From Aequorivita marisscotiae (GTDB taxonomy: Bacteria > Bacteroidota > Bacteroidia > Flavobacteriales > Flavobacteriaceae), in contig NZ_CP122379.1 in the NCBI RefSeq assembly GCF_029814825.1, positions 1,922,001 to 1,986,000 on the forward strand: 64,000 bases of DNA, read 5' to 3'. Of this stretch, positions 8,029 to 19,500 are shown piece by piece. Position 1 is the stretch's first letter. The number at the start of each line of letters is the position of its first letter. Made by a program: the position numbers and the translations under genes. Under the pieces are notes generated by a model that saw nothing but the letters and a program-made list of their open reading frames with translations, had not been told where the DNA came from and ran no database searches.

Positions 8029-9216
8029 ATGGCAAAAGAAAAATTCGATCGGTCAAAACCACACTTAAATATTGGTACAATTGGACACGTAGATCACGGA
8101 AAAACAACCACTACTGCAGCTATTACTAAAGTTTTGGCGGATGCAGGATATTCAGCAGCGACATCATTTGATCAAATTGATAATGCGCCAGAAGAAAAAG
8201 AAAGAGGTATTACAATTAACTCTTCTCACGTAGAGTATCAAACAGCTAACCGTCACTACGCACACGTTGACTGTCCTGGTCACGCGGATTACGTAAAAAA
8301 CATGGTTACTGGTGCTGCCCAAATGGACGGTGCTATTCTTGTAGTTGCTGCTACAGATGGTCCAATGCCACAAACACGCGAGCACATCCTTTTAGGTCGC
8401 CAAGTAGGTATTCCTAGAATTGTTGTGTTTATGAATAAAGTAGACTTAGTTGATGACGAAGAGTTGTTAGAATTAGTTGAAATGGAAATCCGTGACCTTC
8501 TTAACTTTTACGAGTACGATGGTGATAACGGACCCGTAGTTCAAGGTTCTGCTCTTGGTGCACTTAACGGTGAGCAAAAATGGGTAGATGCGCTTCTTAA
8601 ATTAATGGAAGAAGTTGATCAATGGATTGAAGAGCCAGTTCGTGATATCGAGAAGCCTTTCTTGATGCCTATCGAAGACGTTTTCTCAATTACTGGTCGT
8701 GGAACTGTTGCTACAGGTCGTATCGAAACTGGTATTGCTAAAACTGGAGATCCAGTTGAAATCATCGGTATGGGAGCTGAAAAATTAACTTCTACAATTA
8801 CTGGTATTGAAATGTTCCGTCAAATCCTTGATAGAGGTGAAGCTGGTGATAACGCTGGTATCCTACTTAGAGGTATTGAAAAAACACAGATATCTAGAGG
8901 TATGGTTATTACTAAGCCAGGTTCTGTAACTCCACACGCTAAATTCAAAGCTGAGGTTTATATCCTTAAGAAAGAAGAAGGTGGGCGTCACACTCCATTC
9001 CACAACAACTACCGTCCACAGTTCTACGTTCGTACAACTGACGTAACTGGAACAATTATGCTTCCTGATGGTGTTGAAATGGTTATGCCTGGTGATAACT
9101 TAACTATTACTGTTGAGTTGCTTCAACCAATCGCAATGAATGTAGGTCTTCGTTTCGCTATCCGTGAAGGTGGACGTACTGTAGGTGCAGGTCAGGTAAC
9201 TGAAATTTTAGAATAA
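8029..9216 (+). CDS. tuf: Elongation factor Tu
   Basis: GTPase that brings aminoacyl-tRNA to the ribosome. 395 residues, full length. G1 is [11 protein letters not shown] near residue 19, G3 is [10 protein letters not shown]4 is NKVDLVD, followed by the two beta-barrel domains and the [10 protein letters not shown] end. ATG 8029 follows an A-rich leader with no Shine-Dalgarno. The codons are more uniform than in neighbouring genes, as expected for a highly expressed gene. Its place after tRNA-Thr and before tRNA-Trp, secE and nusG is a common bacterial arrangement. No second tuf is visible in this window. Confidence 0.99.
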   Translation: MAKEKFDRSKPHLNIGTIGHVDHGKTTTTAAITKVLADAGYSAATSFDQIDNAPEEKERGITINSSHVEYQTANRHYAHVDCPGHADYVKNMVTGAAQMDGAILVVAATDGPMPQTREHILLGRQVGIPRIVVFMNKVDLVDDEELLELVEMEIRDLLNFYEYDGDNGPVVQGSALGALNGEQKWVDALLKLMEEVDQWIEEPVRDIEKPFLMPIEDVFSITGRGTVATGRIETGIAKTGDPVEIIGMGAEKLTSTITGIEMFRQILDRGEAGDNAGILLRGIEKTQISRGMVITKPGSVTPHAKFKAEVYILKKEEGGRHTPFHNNYRPQFYVRTTDVTGTIMLPDGVEMVMPGDNLTITVELLQPIAMNVGLRFAIREGGRTVGAGQVTEILE

Positions 9217-9228
9217 TTATTATATCAT

Positions 9229-9277
9229 TAAAAGTTCTGGGTGTCTCGAATTTACTTCGAGATACCTTGGCTTTTAA
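9229..9277 (+). terminator. Stem-loop after tuf
   Basis: GGTGTCTCGAA at 9240-9250 pairs with TTCGAGATACC at 9256-9266, and outer TTAAAAG/CTTTTAA words can extend the stem. It has no long T run, so it may be a partial terminator or a processing site between tuf and tRNA-Trp. A second small hairpin (AATTCAG-ATTG-CTGAATT) lies at 9319-9336. Confidence 0.55.
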
Positions 9278-9407
9278 AGTGGGTTTAACCAATCTGTTGG
9301 TCTGTAAACCTGTGTTGTAATTCAGATTGCTGAATTAAAAATAGTTTAACGCTCGCATACTAATCGGGAGTAAAACTAAAAGAAAGATAAAATAGAAATA
9401 TTTATCT

Positions 9408-9480
9408 ACGGGTTTAGCTCAGTTGGTAGAGCACTGGTCTCCAAAACCAGGTGTCGTGAGTTCGAGTCTCGCAACCCGTG
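9408..9480 (+). tRNA. tRNA-Trp (anticodon CCA)
   Basis: A 73-base cloverleaf. Acceptor ACGGGTT/AACCCGT, anticodon stem CTGGT/ACCAG, loop CTCCAAA with anticodon CCA, T-arm GTGAG-TTCGAGT-CTCGC, discriminator G as in bacterial tRNA-Trp. It is followed after 62 bases by secE, a widely conserved order. Confidence 0.97.
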
Positions 9481-9542
9481 CTAAATATCTGCTAAAACAG
9501 GTAGCCCAAAATTTGGGAACAAGAAATTTTAATAGCGACGTC

Positions 9543-9731
9543 ATGGTAAACTATATTACAGAATCGTATAAAGAACTTAAAAATCACGTTACCTGGCCTA
9601 CGTGGGCAGAAGCGCAGAAGTTAACTGTTATTGTAGCGGTTTTTTCTGTTCTCTTGGCTTTGGCTGTATGGGGTGTAGATACCGTTTTCAGCAAAGTGGT
9701 CGGAATATATTTTGATTGGATCAAGTCGTAA
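9543..9731 (+). CDS. secE: Preprotein translocase subunit SecE
   Basis: A 62-residue inner-membrane subunit of SecYEG. It has an amphipathic N-terminal helix (SYKELKNHVTWPTWAEAQK) and one membrane helix (about 28-50), as in short single-span SecE proteins. ATG 9543 is chosen because a longer frame would run back into tRNA-Trp. nusG begins four bases after its stop, consistent with the classical secE-nusG unit. Confidence 0.95.
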   Translation: MVNYITESYKELKNHVTWPTWAEAQKLTVIVAVFSVLLALAVWGVDTVFSKVVGIYFDWIKS

Positions 9732-9735
9732 AAAA

Positions 9736-10290
9736 ATGACCGAAACAACAAATACAAAAAAGTGGTACGTAGTCCGTTCAGTTAGTGGGCAGGAAAACAA
9801 GATTAAATCGTATATCGAAAGCGATATTAAACGATTGGGCCTTGAAGATTATGTTGATCAGGTGCTGGTACCTACTGAAAAGGTAATTCAAATTCGCAAC
9901 GGAAAAAAGGTAAACAAAGAACGTGTTTACTTTCCGGGCTATATAATGATCCAAGCTAACTTAGGGGGTGAAATTCCACATATTATAAAATCTATAAATG
10001 GGGTAATTGGCTTTTTGGGTGAAACCAAAGGTGGAGACCCTGTGCCGCTCAGACAATCTGAAGTAAACAGAATGTTAGGTAAAGTAGATGAGCTATCTGT
10101 AAAAGACGATAGTGTAAATATACCTTTTACCATTGGCGAAACCGTAAAAGTTATAGATGGTCCATTTAACGGATTTAACGGAACGGTAGAAAAAATTAAT
10201 GAAGAAAAACGCAAACTCGAAGTAATGGTGAAGATTTTCGGAAGAAAAACACCACTGGAATTGAGTTATATGCAAGTAGAAAAAGTTTAA
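9736..10290 (+). CDS. nusG: Transcription termination/antitermination protein NusG
   Basis: A 184-residue elongation factor that binds RNA polymerase and links it to Rho or ribosomes. The NGN domain (about 8-115, starting KKWYVVRSVSGQENKIKSYI) is followed by a KOW domain (about 128-184, TVKVIDGPFNGFNGTVEKIN). ATG 9736 gives the usual N-terminus; an upstream frame start would overlap secE. It is followed by rplK after 64 bases, the standard order. Confidence 0.97.
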   Translation: MTETTNTKKWYVVRSVSGQENKIKSYIESDIKRLGLEDYVDQVLVPTEKVIQIRNGKKVNKERVYFPGYIMIQANLGGEIPHIIKSINGVIGFLGETKGGDPVPLRQSEVNRMLGKVDELSVKDDSVNIPFTIGETVKVIDGPFNGFNGTVEKINEEKRKLEVMVKIFGRKTPLELSYMQVEKV

Positions 10291-10354
10291 TTGTTACGCT
10301 TAATAGGTTTTTTCGAAGGCTTCCACTTTTGAATAACCACATCAAAAATTAGAA

Positions 10355-10792
10355 ATGGCAAAAGAAATCAGTAAAGTAGTTAAGTTGCAAGTTCGTGGAG
10401 GTGCTGCTAACCCATCACCACCAGTAGGACCTGCTCTTGGTGCTGCCGGTGTTAACATCATGGAGTTCTGTAAGCAGTTTAATGCCAGAACCCAGGATAA
10501 GCAAGGAAAGGTATTGCCAGTAGCGATCACGGTTTTTAAAGATAAATCTTTCGATTTTATCATTAAAACTCCACCCGCTGCCGTTCAAATACTAGAAGCT
10601 GCTAAAGCAAAAAAAGGCTCCGGTGAACCACACGCAAAAAAAATAGCCACAATCTCTTGGGACCAAATTAAAACGATCGCGGAAGATAAAATGCCCGATC
10701 TTAATGCATTTACCATCGAGTCTGCTATGAAAATGGTAGCTGGTACTGCACGTTCTATGGGAGTTAAAGTAAAAGGTGATGCACCTTTTTAA
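10355..10792 (+). CDS. rplK: 50S ribosomal protein uL11
   Basis: 145 residues, usual length. It binds the GTPase-associated 23S region with uL10/bL12. The N-terminal signature is [20 protein letters not shown], and the C-terminal rRNA-binding domain ends [14 protein letters not shown]. First of the rplK-A-J-L series, with 21 bases to rplA. Confidence 0.98.
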   Translation: MAKEISKVVKLQVRGGAANPSPPVGPALGAAGVNIMEFCKQFNARTQDKQGKVLPVAITVFKDKSFDFIIKTPPAAVQILEAAKAKKGSGEPHAKKIATISWDQIKTIAEDKMPDLNAFTIESAMKMVAGTARSMGVKVKGDAPF

Positions 10793-10813
10793 TTTGAAAA
10801 AAGAAACTATAAA

Positions 10814-11509
10814 ATGGCACGATTAACTAAAAAGCAAAAGGAAGCTAAACTAAAGGTAGAGGATAGAACCTATACCGTGGCCGAAGCTTCTGCTTTAATA
10901 AAAGATATCACCAGCGTAAACTTTGATGCTTCCGTTGACCTTGCAGTGCGCCTTAACGTAGATCCACGTAAAGCGAACCAAATGGTTAGAGGCGTTGTTA
11001 CCCTTCCGCACGGAACCGGTAAAGACGTAAAAGTTTTGGCATTGGTAACTCCAGATAAGGAAGCCGAAGCCAAAGAAGCAGGAGCAGATTACGTAGGTCT
11101 TGATGAGTACCTCGACAAAATTAAAGGAGGATGGACAGATGTTGACGTAATTGTAACTATGCCAAGCGTTATGGGTAAATTGGGTCCTTTAGGACGTATA
11201 TTAGGGCCTCGTGGCCTTATGCCAAACCCTAAAACAGGTACAGTAACAATGGACGTTGCTAAAGCCGTTTCAGATGTAAAAGCTGGTAAAATCGACTTTA
11301 AAGTAGATAAAACCGGTATCGTACACGCAGCAATTGGAAAAGCATCTTTTGATGCCGAAAAAATTGCCGGAAACGCAAGAGAATTATTAACAACCCTCGT
11401 TAAACTTAAACCACAAGCGGCAAAAGGTATATACATTAAAAGTATTTATATGTCTAGTACTATGAGCCCAGGAGTTGAAGTTGACACAAAAAGGTTTACT
11501 GAGCAGTAA
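10814..11509 (+). CDS. rplA: 50S ribosomal protein uL1
   Basis: 231 residues, the L1-stalk protein. It has the typical [20 protein letters not shown] motif in the middle domain and the C-terminal [15 protein letters not shown]. In many bacteria L1 represses its own operon; I did not find a clear L1-like mimic in the rplK leader (10291-10354). 12 bases separate it from rplJ. Confidence 0.98.
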   Translation: MARLTKKQKEAKLKVEDRTYTVAEASALIKDITSVNFDASVDLAVRLNVDPRKANQMVRGVVTLPHGTGKDVKVLALVTPDKEAEAKEAGADYVGLDEYLDKIKGGWTDVDVIVTMPSVMGKLGPLGRILGPRGLMPNPKTGTVTMDVAKAVSDVKAGKIDFKVDKTGIVHAAIGKASFDAEKIAGNARELLTTLVKLKPQAAKGIYIKSIYMSSTMSPGVEVDTKRFTEQ

Positions 11510-11521
11510 AAACTGGAAATT

Positions 11522-12043
11522 ATGACAAGAGAAGAAAAATCACAAGTAATTGAAACGTTGACTGCACAGTTGTCTGATAGTGCTAATATTTATTTAGCAG
11601 ATATTTCAGGCCTTAATGCAGGGAACACTACCAACCTTCGTCGTGCTTGTTTTAAAGCAGGTGTGCAGTTGGCAGTGGTTAAGAACACGTTGCTTAAAAA
11701 AGCAATGGAGAGTTCTGATAAAGACTTTGGCGAATTAACAGAAATACTAAAAGGCAACACGTCTTTAATGTTTTCTGAAACAGGTAACGCACCTGCCAAG
11801 GTAATTAAAGAATTTAGAAAAAAATCTGATAAGCCGCTTTTAAAAGGAGCCTATATCCAAGAATCAATTTACGTTGGCGACAACCAATTGGATAGTCTGG
11901 TTGAACTTAAATCTAAAGACGAACTTGTTGGAGAAATTATCGGGTTGTTACAATCGCCTGCTAAAAATGTTATCTCGGCTCTTAAGAGTGGTGGTAGTAC
12001 AATCGCGGGAATTGTTAAAACCTTATCCGAAAAAGAAGGATAA
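11522..12043 (+). CDS. rplJ: 50S ribosomal protein uL10
   Basis: 173 residues. It anchors the bL12 dimers to the ribosome through its C-terminal helix. The start MTREEKSQVIETLTAQLSDS and the central LRRACFKAGVQLAVVKNTLL block are typical. The rplA-rplJ gap is too short for a separate leader, so L10-L12 autoregulation of the E. coli type would have to act elsewhere. Confidence 0.97.
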   Translation: MTREEKSQVIETLTAQLSDSANIYLADISGLNAGNTTNLRRACFKAGVQLAVVKNTLLKKAMESSDKDFGELTEILKGNTSLMFSETGNAPAKVIKEFRKKSDKPLLKGAYIQESIYVGDNQLDSLVELKSKDELVGEIIGLLQSPAKNVISALKSGGSTIAGIVKTLSEKEG

Positions 12044-12138
12044 AACCTTTAAAACTCCTTTTTTAAATGGAGATTTAAAGAAATGGTATTGCACTAATTT
12101 AATTTATATAAACACAATTATTTTTAAAAACGATAGAA

Positions 12139-12513
12139 ATGGCAGATTTGAAAGATTTCGCAGAACAATTAGTTAACTTAACAGTAAAAGAAGTTAATGA
12201 GTTAGCTACAATATTAAAAGACGAGTACGGTATAGAGCCTGCAGCTGCTGCAGTAGCTATGGCCGGACCTGCTGCTGGTGGTGGAGAAGCCGCTGAAGAG
12301 CAATCAGAATTCACAGTAATGTTGAAGGCTGCTGGTGGTTCTAAACTTGCAGTTGTAAAACTAGTTAAAGAATTAACTGGTGCTGGTCTTAAAGAAGCAA
12401 AAGAATTAGTTGATAGTGCTCCTTCTCCAATAAAAGAAGGTGTATCTAAAGATGAAGCAGAAGCTTTAAAAGCACAACTAGAAGAAGCTGGAGCTGAGGT
12501 TGAGCTTAAGTAA
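12139..12513 (+). CDS. rplL: 50S ribosomal protein bL12 (L7/L12)
   Basis: 124 residues, acidic stalk protein. It has an N-terminal dimerisation helix pair (about 1-35), an alanine/glycine hinge (about 36-52) and the C-terminal factor-binding domain ([19 protein letters not shown]). The spacer to rpoB holds a 38-base hairpin, a place where stalk-protein and polymerase expression are often uncoupled. Confidence 0.98.
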   Translation: MADLKDFAEQLVNLTVKEVNELATILKDEYGIEPAAAAVAMAGPAAGGGEAAEEQSEFTVMLKAAGGSKLAVVKLVKELTGAGLKEAKELVDSAPSPIKEGVSKDEAEALKAQLEEAGAEVELK

Positions 12514-12536
12514 GCTTACAACGTTCCAAACCTTAA

Positions 12537-12574
12537 GGTTTAGGTCTTCCCGATAGTTCGGGAAAGGCCTAAAC
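12537..12574 (+). terminator. Hairpin between rplL and rpoB (attenuator or processing site)
   Basis: Nearly perfect 38-base stem-loop. The outer arms GGTTTAGG/CCTAAACC enclose TTCCCGA-TAG-TTCGGGAA. There is no T run after it, so RNase processing or partial termination is likelier than full termination. Its core TCCCGA-N4-TCGGGA is the same element found in the tRNA-Tyr tandem units. Confidence 0.75.
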
Positions 12575-12650
12575 CATTTTGCGTATATAATGGTTAACCC
12601 CTTTTTTATACGTTTTTTCAATTTCATTTTAATTAAAATTCCGTCCATAG

Positions 12651-15600
12651 ATGTCAGCAACGCAAACTGAAAGATTGAATTTTTCCTCTGTAAAAAATAA
12701 GCCGGATTACCCCGACTTTTTGGACATTCAGATTAAATCCTTTCAGGATTTTTTCCAGTTGGAAACCAAATCAGAAGAAAGAGGCCAAGAAGGATTGTAT
12801 AAAACCTTTTTGGAAAATTTCCCGATTACCGATACCCGTAATCAATTCGTTTTAGAGTTTTTAGACTATTTCGTAGATCCACCAAGATATTCCATTCAGG
12901 AATGTATAGAACGTGGCCTTACCTATAGCGTCCCTCTTAAAGCGCGTTTAAAACTGTACTGTACAGATGCCGAACACGAAGATTTTGAAACTATCGTGCA
13001 GGACGTTTACCTCGGTACTATTCCTTACATGACCCCTAGCGGAACTTTCTGCATTAATGGGGCCGAACGTGTTGTGGTTTCACAACTTCACCGTTCACCT
13101 GGTGTGTTCTTTGGCCAATCTTTCCACGCAAATGGAACGAAGCTTTACTCTGCCCGTGTTATTCCTTTTAAAGGATCTTGGATTGAGTTTGCCACAGACA
13201 TCAACAGCGTAATGTACGCCTATATAGATCGTAAGAAAAAATTACCTGTAACAACACTATTCCGTGCTATTGGCTTTGAAAGGGATAAAGATATTCTTGA
13301 AATATTTGACCTGGCAGAAGAAGTAAAAGCTTCAAAAACTGGACTTAAAAAATATATTGGCCGTAAACTTGCCGCCCGTGTACTTAAAACGTGGCATGAA
13401 GATTTCGTAGATGAAGATACCGGCGAGGTTGTATCTATTGAACGTAACGAAATTGTTTTAGACCGTGATACCGTTCTTGAAAAAGAGCACATTGATGAAA
13501 TCATTGAATCTGGCTCAAAAACAATCTTGTTGCACAAAGAGGATAACCTATTGGCAGATTACGCCATTATTCACAATACACTGCAAAAAGATCCTACCAA
13601 CTCCGAAAAAGAAGCGGTAGAACATATTTATAGACAACTTCGTAACGCTGAACCACCGGATGAAGAAACTGCGCGTGGCATTATACACAAACTTTTCTTT
13701 AGCGACCAGAGATATAACCTTGGGGAAGTAGGCCGTTACAGAATGAATAAAAAACTGGGTCTTGATATCCCTATGGACAAGCAAGTGCTTACCAAGGAAG
13801 ATATTATTACCATTGTAAAATACTTAATCGAGCTTATTAATTCCAAAGCTGAGATTGATGATATTGATCACCTTAGTAACCGTCGTGTACGTACTGTAGG
13901 CGAACAACTTTCCCAGCAGTTTGGAGTAGGTCTGGCACGTATGGCACGTACCATCCGCGAACGTATGAACGTGCGTGACAACGAGGTGTTTACACCTATA
14001 GATTTGATTAATGCGAAAACACTTTCGTCAGTAATCAACTCTTTCTTTGGTACCAACCAGCTTTCGCAGTTTATGGACCAAACCAACCCACTTGCAGAGA
14101 TTACGCATAAGCGTCGTCTTTCGGCACTTGGGCCTGGAGGTTTATCACGTGAAAGAGCAGGTTTTGAGGTTCGAGATGTACATTATACACATTATGGCCG
14201 ACTTTGCCCAATTGAAACTCCAGAAGGACCAAACATTGGTTTAATATCTTCACTTTCTGTGTTTGCCAAAGTAAACAACCTAGGCTTTATTGAAACGCCA
14301 TATCGAAAAGTGAATGATGGGAAAATTGATTTTAAAAATGAATCGATCTACCTTTCTGCTGAAGAAGAGGAAGATATGCACATTGCCCAAGCTAACATTC
14401 CATTGTCAGACAATGGAGTAATTGAAGCTGAAAAGGTTATTGCGCGTATGGAAGGCGATTTCCCATTGGTAGATCCAACTGTATTAAATTATGCAGACGT
14501 TGCACCAAACCAGATTGCTTCTATTTCGGCCTCGTTAATTCCGTTCCTTGAGCACGATGATGCTAACCGTGCTTTGATGGGCTCAAACATGATGCGCCAG
14601 GCGGTACCATTATTAATTGCAGATTCGCCAATCGTAGGAACAGGTCTTGAAAGACAAGTTGCTTCAGATAGTCGTGTGCTAATAAATGCCGAAGGTGATG
14701 GTGTAGTTGAATATGTTGATGCTAATGAAATTACTATAAAATACGACCGTACCGAAAACCAACGTATGGTTAGTTTTGATGCGGATGAAAAAACGTATCA
14801 ACTAGTAAAATTCAGAAAAACAAACCAAAGTACTTCCATTAACCTAAAGCCTATTGTAAGTAAAGGCGATAGAGTGAAAAAAGGTCAGGTACTTTGCCAA
14901 GGATACGCTACCGAAAAAGGTGAATTGGCACTCGGACGAAATATGAAGGTTGCCTTTATGCCTTGGAAAGGGTACAACTTTGAGGATGCAATTGTTATTT
15001 CTGAAAAAGTAGTTCGCGAAGATATTTTTACTTCTATTCATATAGACGAATATTCGCTGGAAGTTCGCGATACCAAACTAGGTAACGAAGAATTAACGAA
15101 CGATATTCCAAACGTATCGGAAGAGGCTACTAAAGATTTGGATGAGTATGGAATGATCCGTATTGGAGCCGAGGTAAAGCCCGGTGACATCCTAATCGGA
15201 AAAATTACGCCAAAAGGTGAAAGTGATCCTACGCCAGAAGAAAAATTGCTTCGCGCCATATTTGGTGACAAAGCAGGCGATGTAAAAGATGCTTCACTTA
15301 AAGCTTCACCTTCATTGCACGGTGTAGTCATAGAGAAAAAGCTTTTTGCCCGTGCCGTTAAAGACAAACGCAAGCGCGCAAAAGACAAAGAAGACATCGC
15401 AGAACTTGAAGCAAAATACGAAGCAAAATTTGTTGCACTTCAAGATGTTTTAGTTGAAAAGCTTTTCGCTATCGTAGGTGGAAAAACAGCACAAGGTATC
15501 AGCAATGATCTTGGTGAAATAGTTTTCCCTAAAGGAAAGAAATTTACATTAAAAATGCTTCACGCAGTTGACGATTACACTCACTTAATTGGAGGTACTT

Positions 15601-16463
15601 GGACAACCGATGATGAAACCAACGAATTGGTGGCAGATTTAATGCACAACTATAAAATTAAGGAAAACGATCTTCAAGGTAACTTGCGTAGAGAGAAGTT
15701 TACCATCTCTGTAGGTGATGAGCTTCCTTCAGGAATTTTGAAACTTGCCAAAGTTTACGTTGCTAAAAAACGTAAACTAAAAGTAGGAGACAAGATGGCG
15801 GGACGTCACGGTAACAAAGGTATTGTTGCACGTATTGTACGTGAAGAAGATATGCCTTTCCTCGAAGACGGAACCCCGGTAGATATCGTGTTAAACCCTC
15901 TTGGGGTACCATCGCGTATGAATATTGGGCAAATTTATGAAACGGTACTTGGATGGGCTGGTCAAAAATTAGGACGCAAGTATGCGACTCCAATTTTCGA
16001 CGGAGCAACAATAGACCAGATTAATGAATTAACAGATGAAGCTGGAATTCCGAGATACGGGCATACCCATCTATTCGACGGTGGAACTGGTAAGCGTTTT
16101 GATCAACCTGCAACCGTAGGGGTAATCTATATGCTAAAACTAGGCCATATGGTTGACGATAAAATGCACGCACGTTCTATAGGGCCGTACTCACTTATTA
16201 CGCAACAGCCGCTTGGTGGTAAAGCACAATTTGGTGGTCAGCGTTTTGGAGAGATGGAAGTTTGGGCGCTTGAAGCATACGGTGCATCCAGCACGCTTAG
16301 AGAAATATTGACTGTTAAATCTGATGATGTTATTGGAAGGGCAAAAACCTACGAGGCAATCGTAAAAGGCGAAACCATGCCAGAACCAGGATTACCAGAA
16401 TCTTTCAACGTACTTATGCACGAATTGAAAGGCTTGGGTCTTGACATTAGATTAGAAGAATAA
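12651..16463 (+). CDS. rpoB: DNA-directed RNA polymerase subunit beta
   Basis: 1,270 residues, the Bacteroidota length. The rifampicin-pocket region reads [20 protein letters not shown] followed by LSALGPGG, the wild-type susceptible pattern at the usual Asp, His and Ser positions. [17 protein letters not shown], the [14 protein letters not shown] active-site block and the C-terminal clamp contact ([16 protein letters not shown]) are all intact. ATG 12651 follows the hairpin spacer. The stop codon itself forms part of a small TAACCC-GAA-GGGTTA hairpin (16461-16475). Confidence 0.99.
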   Translation: MSATQTERLNFSSVKNKPDYPDFLDIQIKSFQDFFQLETKSEERGQEGLYKTFLENFPITDTRNQFVLEFLDYFVDPPRYSIQECIERGLTYSVPLKARLKLYCTDAEHEDFETIVQDVYLGTIPYMTPSGTFCINGAERVVVSQLHRSPGVFFGQSFHANGTKLYSARVIPFKGSWIEFATDINSVMYAYIDRKKKLPVTTLFRAIGFERDKDILEIFDLAEEVKASKTGLKKYIGRKLAARVLKTWHEDFVDEDTGEVVSIERNEIVLDRDTVLEKEHIDEIIESGSKTILLHKEDNLLADYAIIHNTLQKDPTNSEKEAVEHIYRQLRNAEPPDEETARGIIHKLFFSDQRYNLGEVGRYRMNKKLGLDIPMDKQVLTKEDIITIVKYLIELINSKAEIDDIDHLSNRRVRTVGEQLSQQFGVGLARMARTIRERMNVRDNEVFTPIDLINAKTLSSVINSFFGTNQLSQFMDQTNPLAEITHKRRLSALGPGGLSRERAGFEVRDVHYTHYGRLCPIETPEGPNIGLISSLSVFAKVNNLGFIETPYRKVNDGKIDFKNESIYLSAEEEEDMHIAQANIPLSDNGVIEAEKVIARMEGDFPLVDPTVLNYADVAPNQIASISASLIPFLEHDDANRALMGSNMMRQAVPLLIADSPIVGTGLERQVASDSRVLINAEGDGVVEYVDANEITIKYDRTENQRMVSFDADEKTYQLVKFRKTNQSTSINLKPIVSKGDRVKKGQVLCQGYATEKGELALGRNMKVAFMPWKGYNFEDAIVISEKVVREDIFTSIHIDEYSLEVRDTKLGNEELTNDIPNVSEEATKDLDEYGMIRIGAEVKPGDILIGKITPKGESDPTPEEKLLRAIFGDKAGDVKDASLKASPSLHGVVIEKKLFARAVKDKRKRAKDKEDIAELEAKYEAKFVALQDVLVEKLFAIVGGKTAQGISNDLGEIVFPKGKKFTLKMLHAVDDYTHLIGGTWTTDDETNELVADLMHNYKIKENDLQGNLRREKFTISVGDELPSGILKLAKVYVAKKRKLKVGDKMAGRHGNKGIVARIVREEDMPFLEDGTPVDIVLNPLGVPSRMNIGQIYETVLGWAGQKLGRKYATPIFDGATIDQINELTDEAGIPRYGHTHLFDGGTGKRFDQPATVGVIYMLKLGHMVDDKMHARSIGPYSLITQQPLGGKAQFGGQRFGEMEVWALEAYGASSTLREILTVKSDDVIGRAKTYEAIVKGETMPEPGLPESFNVLMHELKGLGLDIRLEE

Positions 16464-16509
16464 CCCGAAGGGTTATTTCGGTCGAGGCGCAATGCATTGC
16501 GCCTCGACC
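16461..16509 (+). repeat. Hairpin at the rpoB stop plus a perfect 30-nt palindrome
   Basis: TAACCC-GAA-GGGTTA (16461-16475) overlaps the rpoB stop codon. A perfect 30-base palindrome follows at 16480-16509 with arms GGTCGAGGCGCAATG and its exact complement. A related palindrome lies after rpoC at 20857-20886 with paired base changes. No T run follows, so this is a structured intercistronic element and not a normal terminator. Confidence 0.85.
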
Positions 16510-16538
16510 ACAATAAAACAAATAATCATTTTTTCAAC

Positions 16539-19500
16539 ATGATGAACAGAAATAAAGAAAACACAGTACAGAAATTCGATAAGATTTCTATTGGTTTGGC
16601 TTCTCCTGAATCTATTTTGGCAGAATCACGTGGCGAAGTATTAAAGCCCGAAACAATAAACTACCGTACGCACAAACCAGAGCGCGACGGTCTTTTCTGT
16701 GAGCGTATTTTTGGCCCTGTAAAGGACTACGAATGTGCCTGTGGTAAATATAAAAGAATCCGCTACAAAGGTATTGTTTGCGACCGATGTGGTGTTGAAG
16801 TAACGGAAAAGAAAGTACGTCGTGACCGTGTGGGGCATATTAATTTAGTTGTTCCCGTAGCACACATTTGGTACTTCCGTAGCCTTCCAAACAAAATTGG
16901 CTACCTTCTTGGATTGCCGTCTAAGAAACTGGATATGATTATTTACTACGAACGCTATGTAGTAATTCAGCCAGGTATTGCTAAATATGAAGGAGGAGAA
17001 GACGTTAAAAAAATGGATTTCCTTACCGAAGAAGAATATCTAGCAATTCTAGATTCAATTCCGGCAGAAAACCAATATTTGGAAGAAACCGATCCAAATA
17101 AATTTATTGCGAAAATGGGAGCAGAGTGCTTGATCGATCTTTTACAGAGAATTGATTTAGATACACTGTCATACAACCTTCGTCATAAAGCAAATAACGA
17201 AACTTCTAAACAACGTAAAACCGAAGCGTTAAAACGTCTTCAAGTTGTAGAAGCACTTCGCGATGCAAATAAAAACCGCGAAAATAAAGCCGAATGGATG
17301 ATTATGAAAGTAGTTCCGGTTATTCCACCAGAATTACGTCCGTTGGTGCCACTTGATGGCGGTCGTTTCGCAACCTCAGATTTAAATGATCTTTACCGAA
17401 GAGTAATTATCCGAAACAACCGTTTAAAACGATTGATGGAGATAAAAGCTCCCGAAGTAATTCTCCGAAACGAGAAACGTATGCTTCAGGAATCGGTAGA
17501 TTCATTGTTTGATAACACACGTAAATCTTCCGCAGTAAAAACAGATAGTAACAGACCCCTGAAATCTCTTTCAGATTCATTAAAAGGAAAACAGGGTCGT
17601 TTCCGTCAAAACTTGCTTGGTAAGCGTGTAGATTATTCAGCACGTTCGGTAATTGTTGTAGGCCCAGAATTAAAATTATTTGAATGTGGTCTTCCAAAAG
17701 ATATGGCGGCCGAGCTTTACAAACCTTTTGTAATCCGTAAATTGATTGAAAGAGGAATTGTAAAAACCGTAAAATCTGCAAAGAAAATTATAGACAAAAA
17801 AGAGCCTGTAGTTTGGGATATTCTTGAAAATGTGTTAAAAGGCCACCCTGTTATGCTTAACCGGGCCCCTACATTGCACAGATTGGGTATTCAAGCTTTC
17901 CAGCCTAAATTAATTGAAGGAAAGGCAATCCAGTTGCACCCATTGGTATGTACCGCGTTTAACGCAGATTTTGATGGTGACCAAATGGCGGTTCACCTTC
18001 CACTTGGGCCAGAGGCAATTTTGGAATGTCAACTTTTAATGTTGGCTTCTCACAACATTTTAAACCCAGCAAATGGTTCGCCAGTTGCGGTTCCTTCACA
18101 GGATATGGTTTTGGGTCTGTATTATATGACCAAATTGAAAAAAACCATGGGCGATGTGGTTGTAAAAGGCGAAGGGCTTACCTTCTATTCAGCCGAGGAA
18201 GCAATAATTGCTTATAACGAAGGCAGAGTAGATCTTAATGCCGAGATTAAAATTCGTACCGAAGACTTCAACGAAGAAGGCGTATTAGCTAAACAAATTA
18301 TTACTACTACTTTAGGAAGAGTAATCTTTAACGAAAAAGTGCCTGTTGAGGCTGGTTTTATAAATGAAGTATTGACCAAAAAATCACTTCGTGATATTAT
18401 TGGTAAAATATTGAAAGTAACATCGGTACCTGCTACGGCTAATTTCCTTGATGAAATTAAAACCTTGGGGTATAAGTACTCTTTTGAAGGTGGCTTGTCC
18501 TTTAGCTTGGGCGATATTATTATCCCAGCCGAAAAGCAAACTATGATAGACAATGCCAATTCGCAAGTAGATGGCATTATCAATAGCTATAACATGGGGC
18601 TTATTACCAATAACGAACGTTATAACCAGGTAATTGATATTTGGACAGCAACCAACGCCGAACTTACCGAACTTTCTATGAAACGAATTCGCGAAGATCA
18701 GCAAGGTTTCAACTCTGTGTATATGATGCTTGATTCTGGTGCGAGGGGTTCTAAGGAGCAAATTCGCCAGTTAACAGGTATGCGTGGTTTGATGGCTAAG
18801 CCTAAAAAATCTAACTCCGGAGGTGGTGAAATTATTGAAAACCCAATTCTTTCCAACTTTAAAGAAGGTCTTTCAATTCTTGAATACTTTATCTCTACCC
18901 ACGGGGCGCGTAAAGGTCTTGCAGATACCGCTCTTAAAACGGCAGATGCAGGGTACTTAACACGTAGATTAGTAGATGTTTCGCAAGATGTTATCATTAA
19001 TATTGAAGACTGCTATACGCTTCGTGGCATTGAGGTTTCGGCCTTAAAGAAAAACGAAGAAGTAGTTGAAACTCTTGGAGCCAGAATCGTAGGGCGTACA
19101 GCTCTTAACGATGTTGTAAACCCACTTACCAAGGAATTATTGGTGGCTTCTGGCGACCATATTACAGAAGAAATTGCCGATGCAATTGAAGCGTCTCCTT
19201 TAGACAGTGTTGAAGTGCGTTCTGCGCTTACTTGTGAAGCTAAAAAAGGTATTTGTTCGCAGTGCTACGGTCGTAACCTTGCTACCAATAAAATGGTACA
19301 AAGTGGCGAAGCTGTAGGTGTTGTGGCGGCACAATCTATTGGTGAGCCAGGAACACAGCTTACACTACGTACCTTCCACGTTGGGGGTATTGCAGGTAAC
19401 ATTTCCGAAGAAAACAAATTAATTGTAAGATTTGACGGAAAAGCCGAAATTGAAGATCTTAAAACCGTTAAAGGCGAAGATAATCAAGGCAATACAGTAG

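Noticed and set aside
9423..9542. N-terminal extension of secE
   Set aside because: It would be translated from within tRNA-Trp. The normal SecE start is at 9543.
11874..12176. A 100-codon frame across the end of rplJ and the start of rplL
   Set aside because: It overlaps two ribosomal protein genes in another frame and has no coding signature.
16497..16538. TTG start for rpoC
   Set aside because: It lies inside the 30-base palindrome; the family N-terminus begins at ATG 16539.
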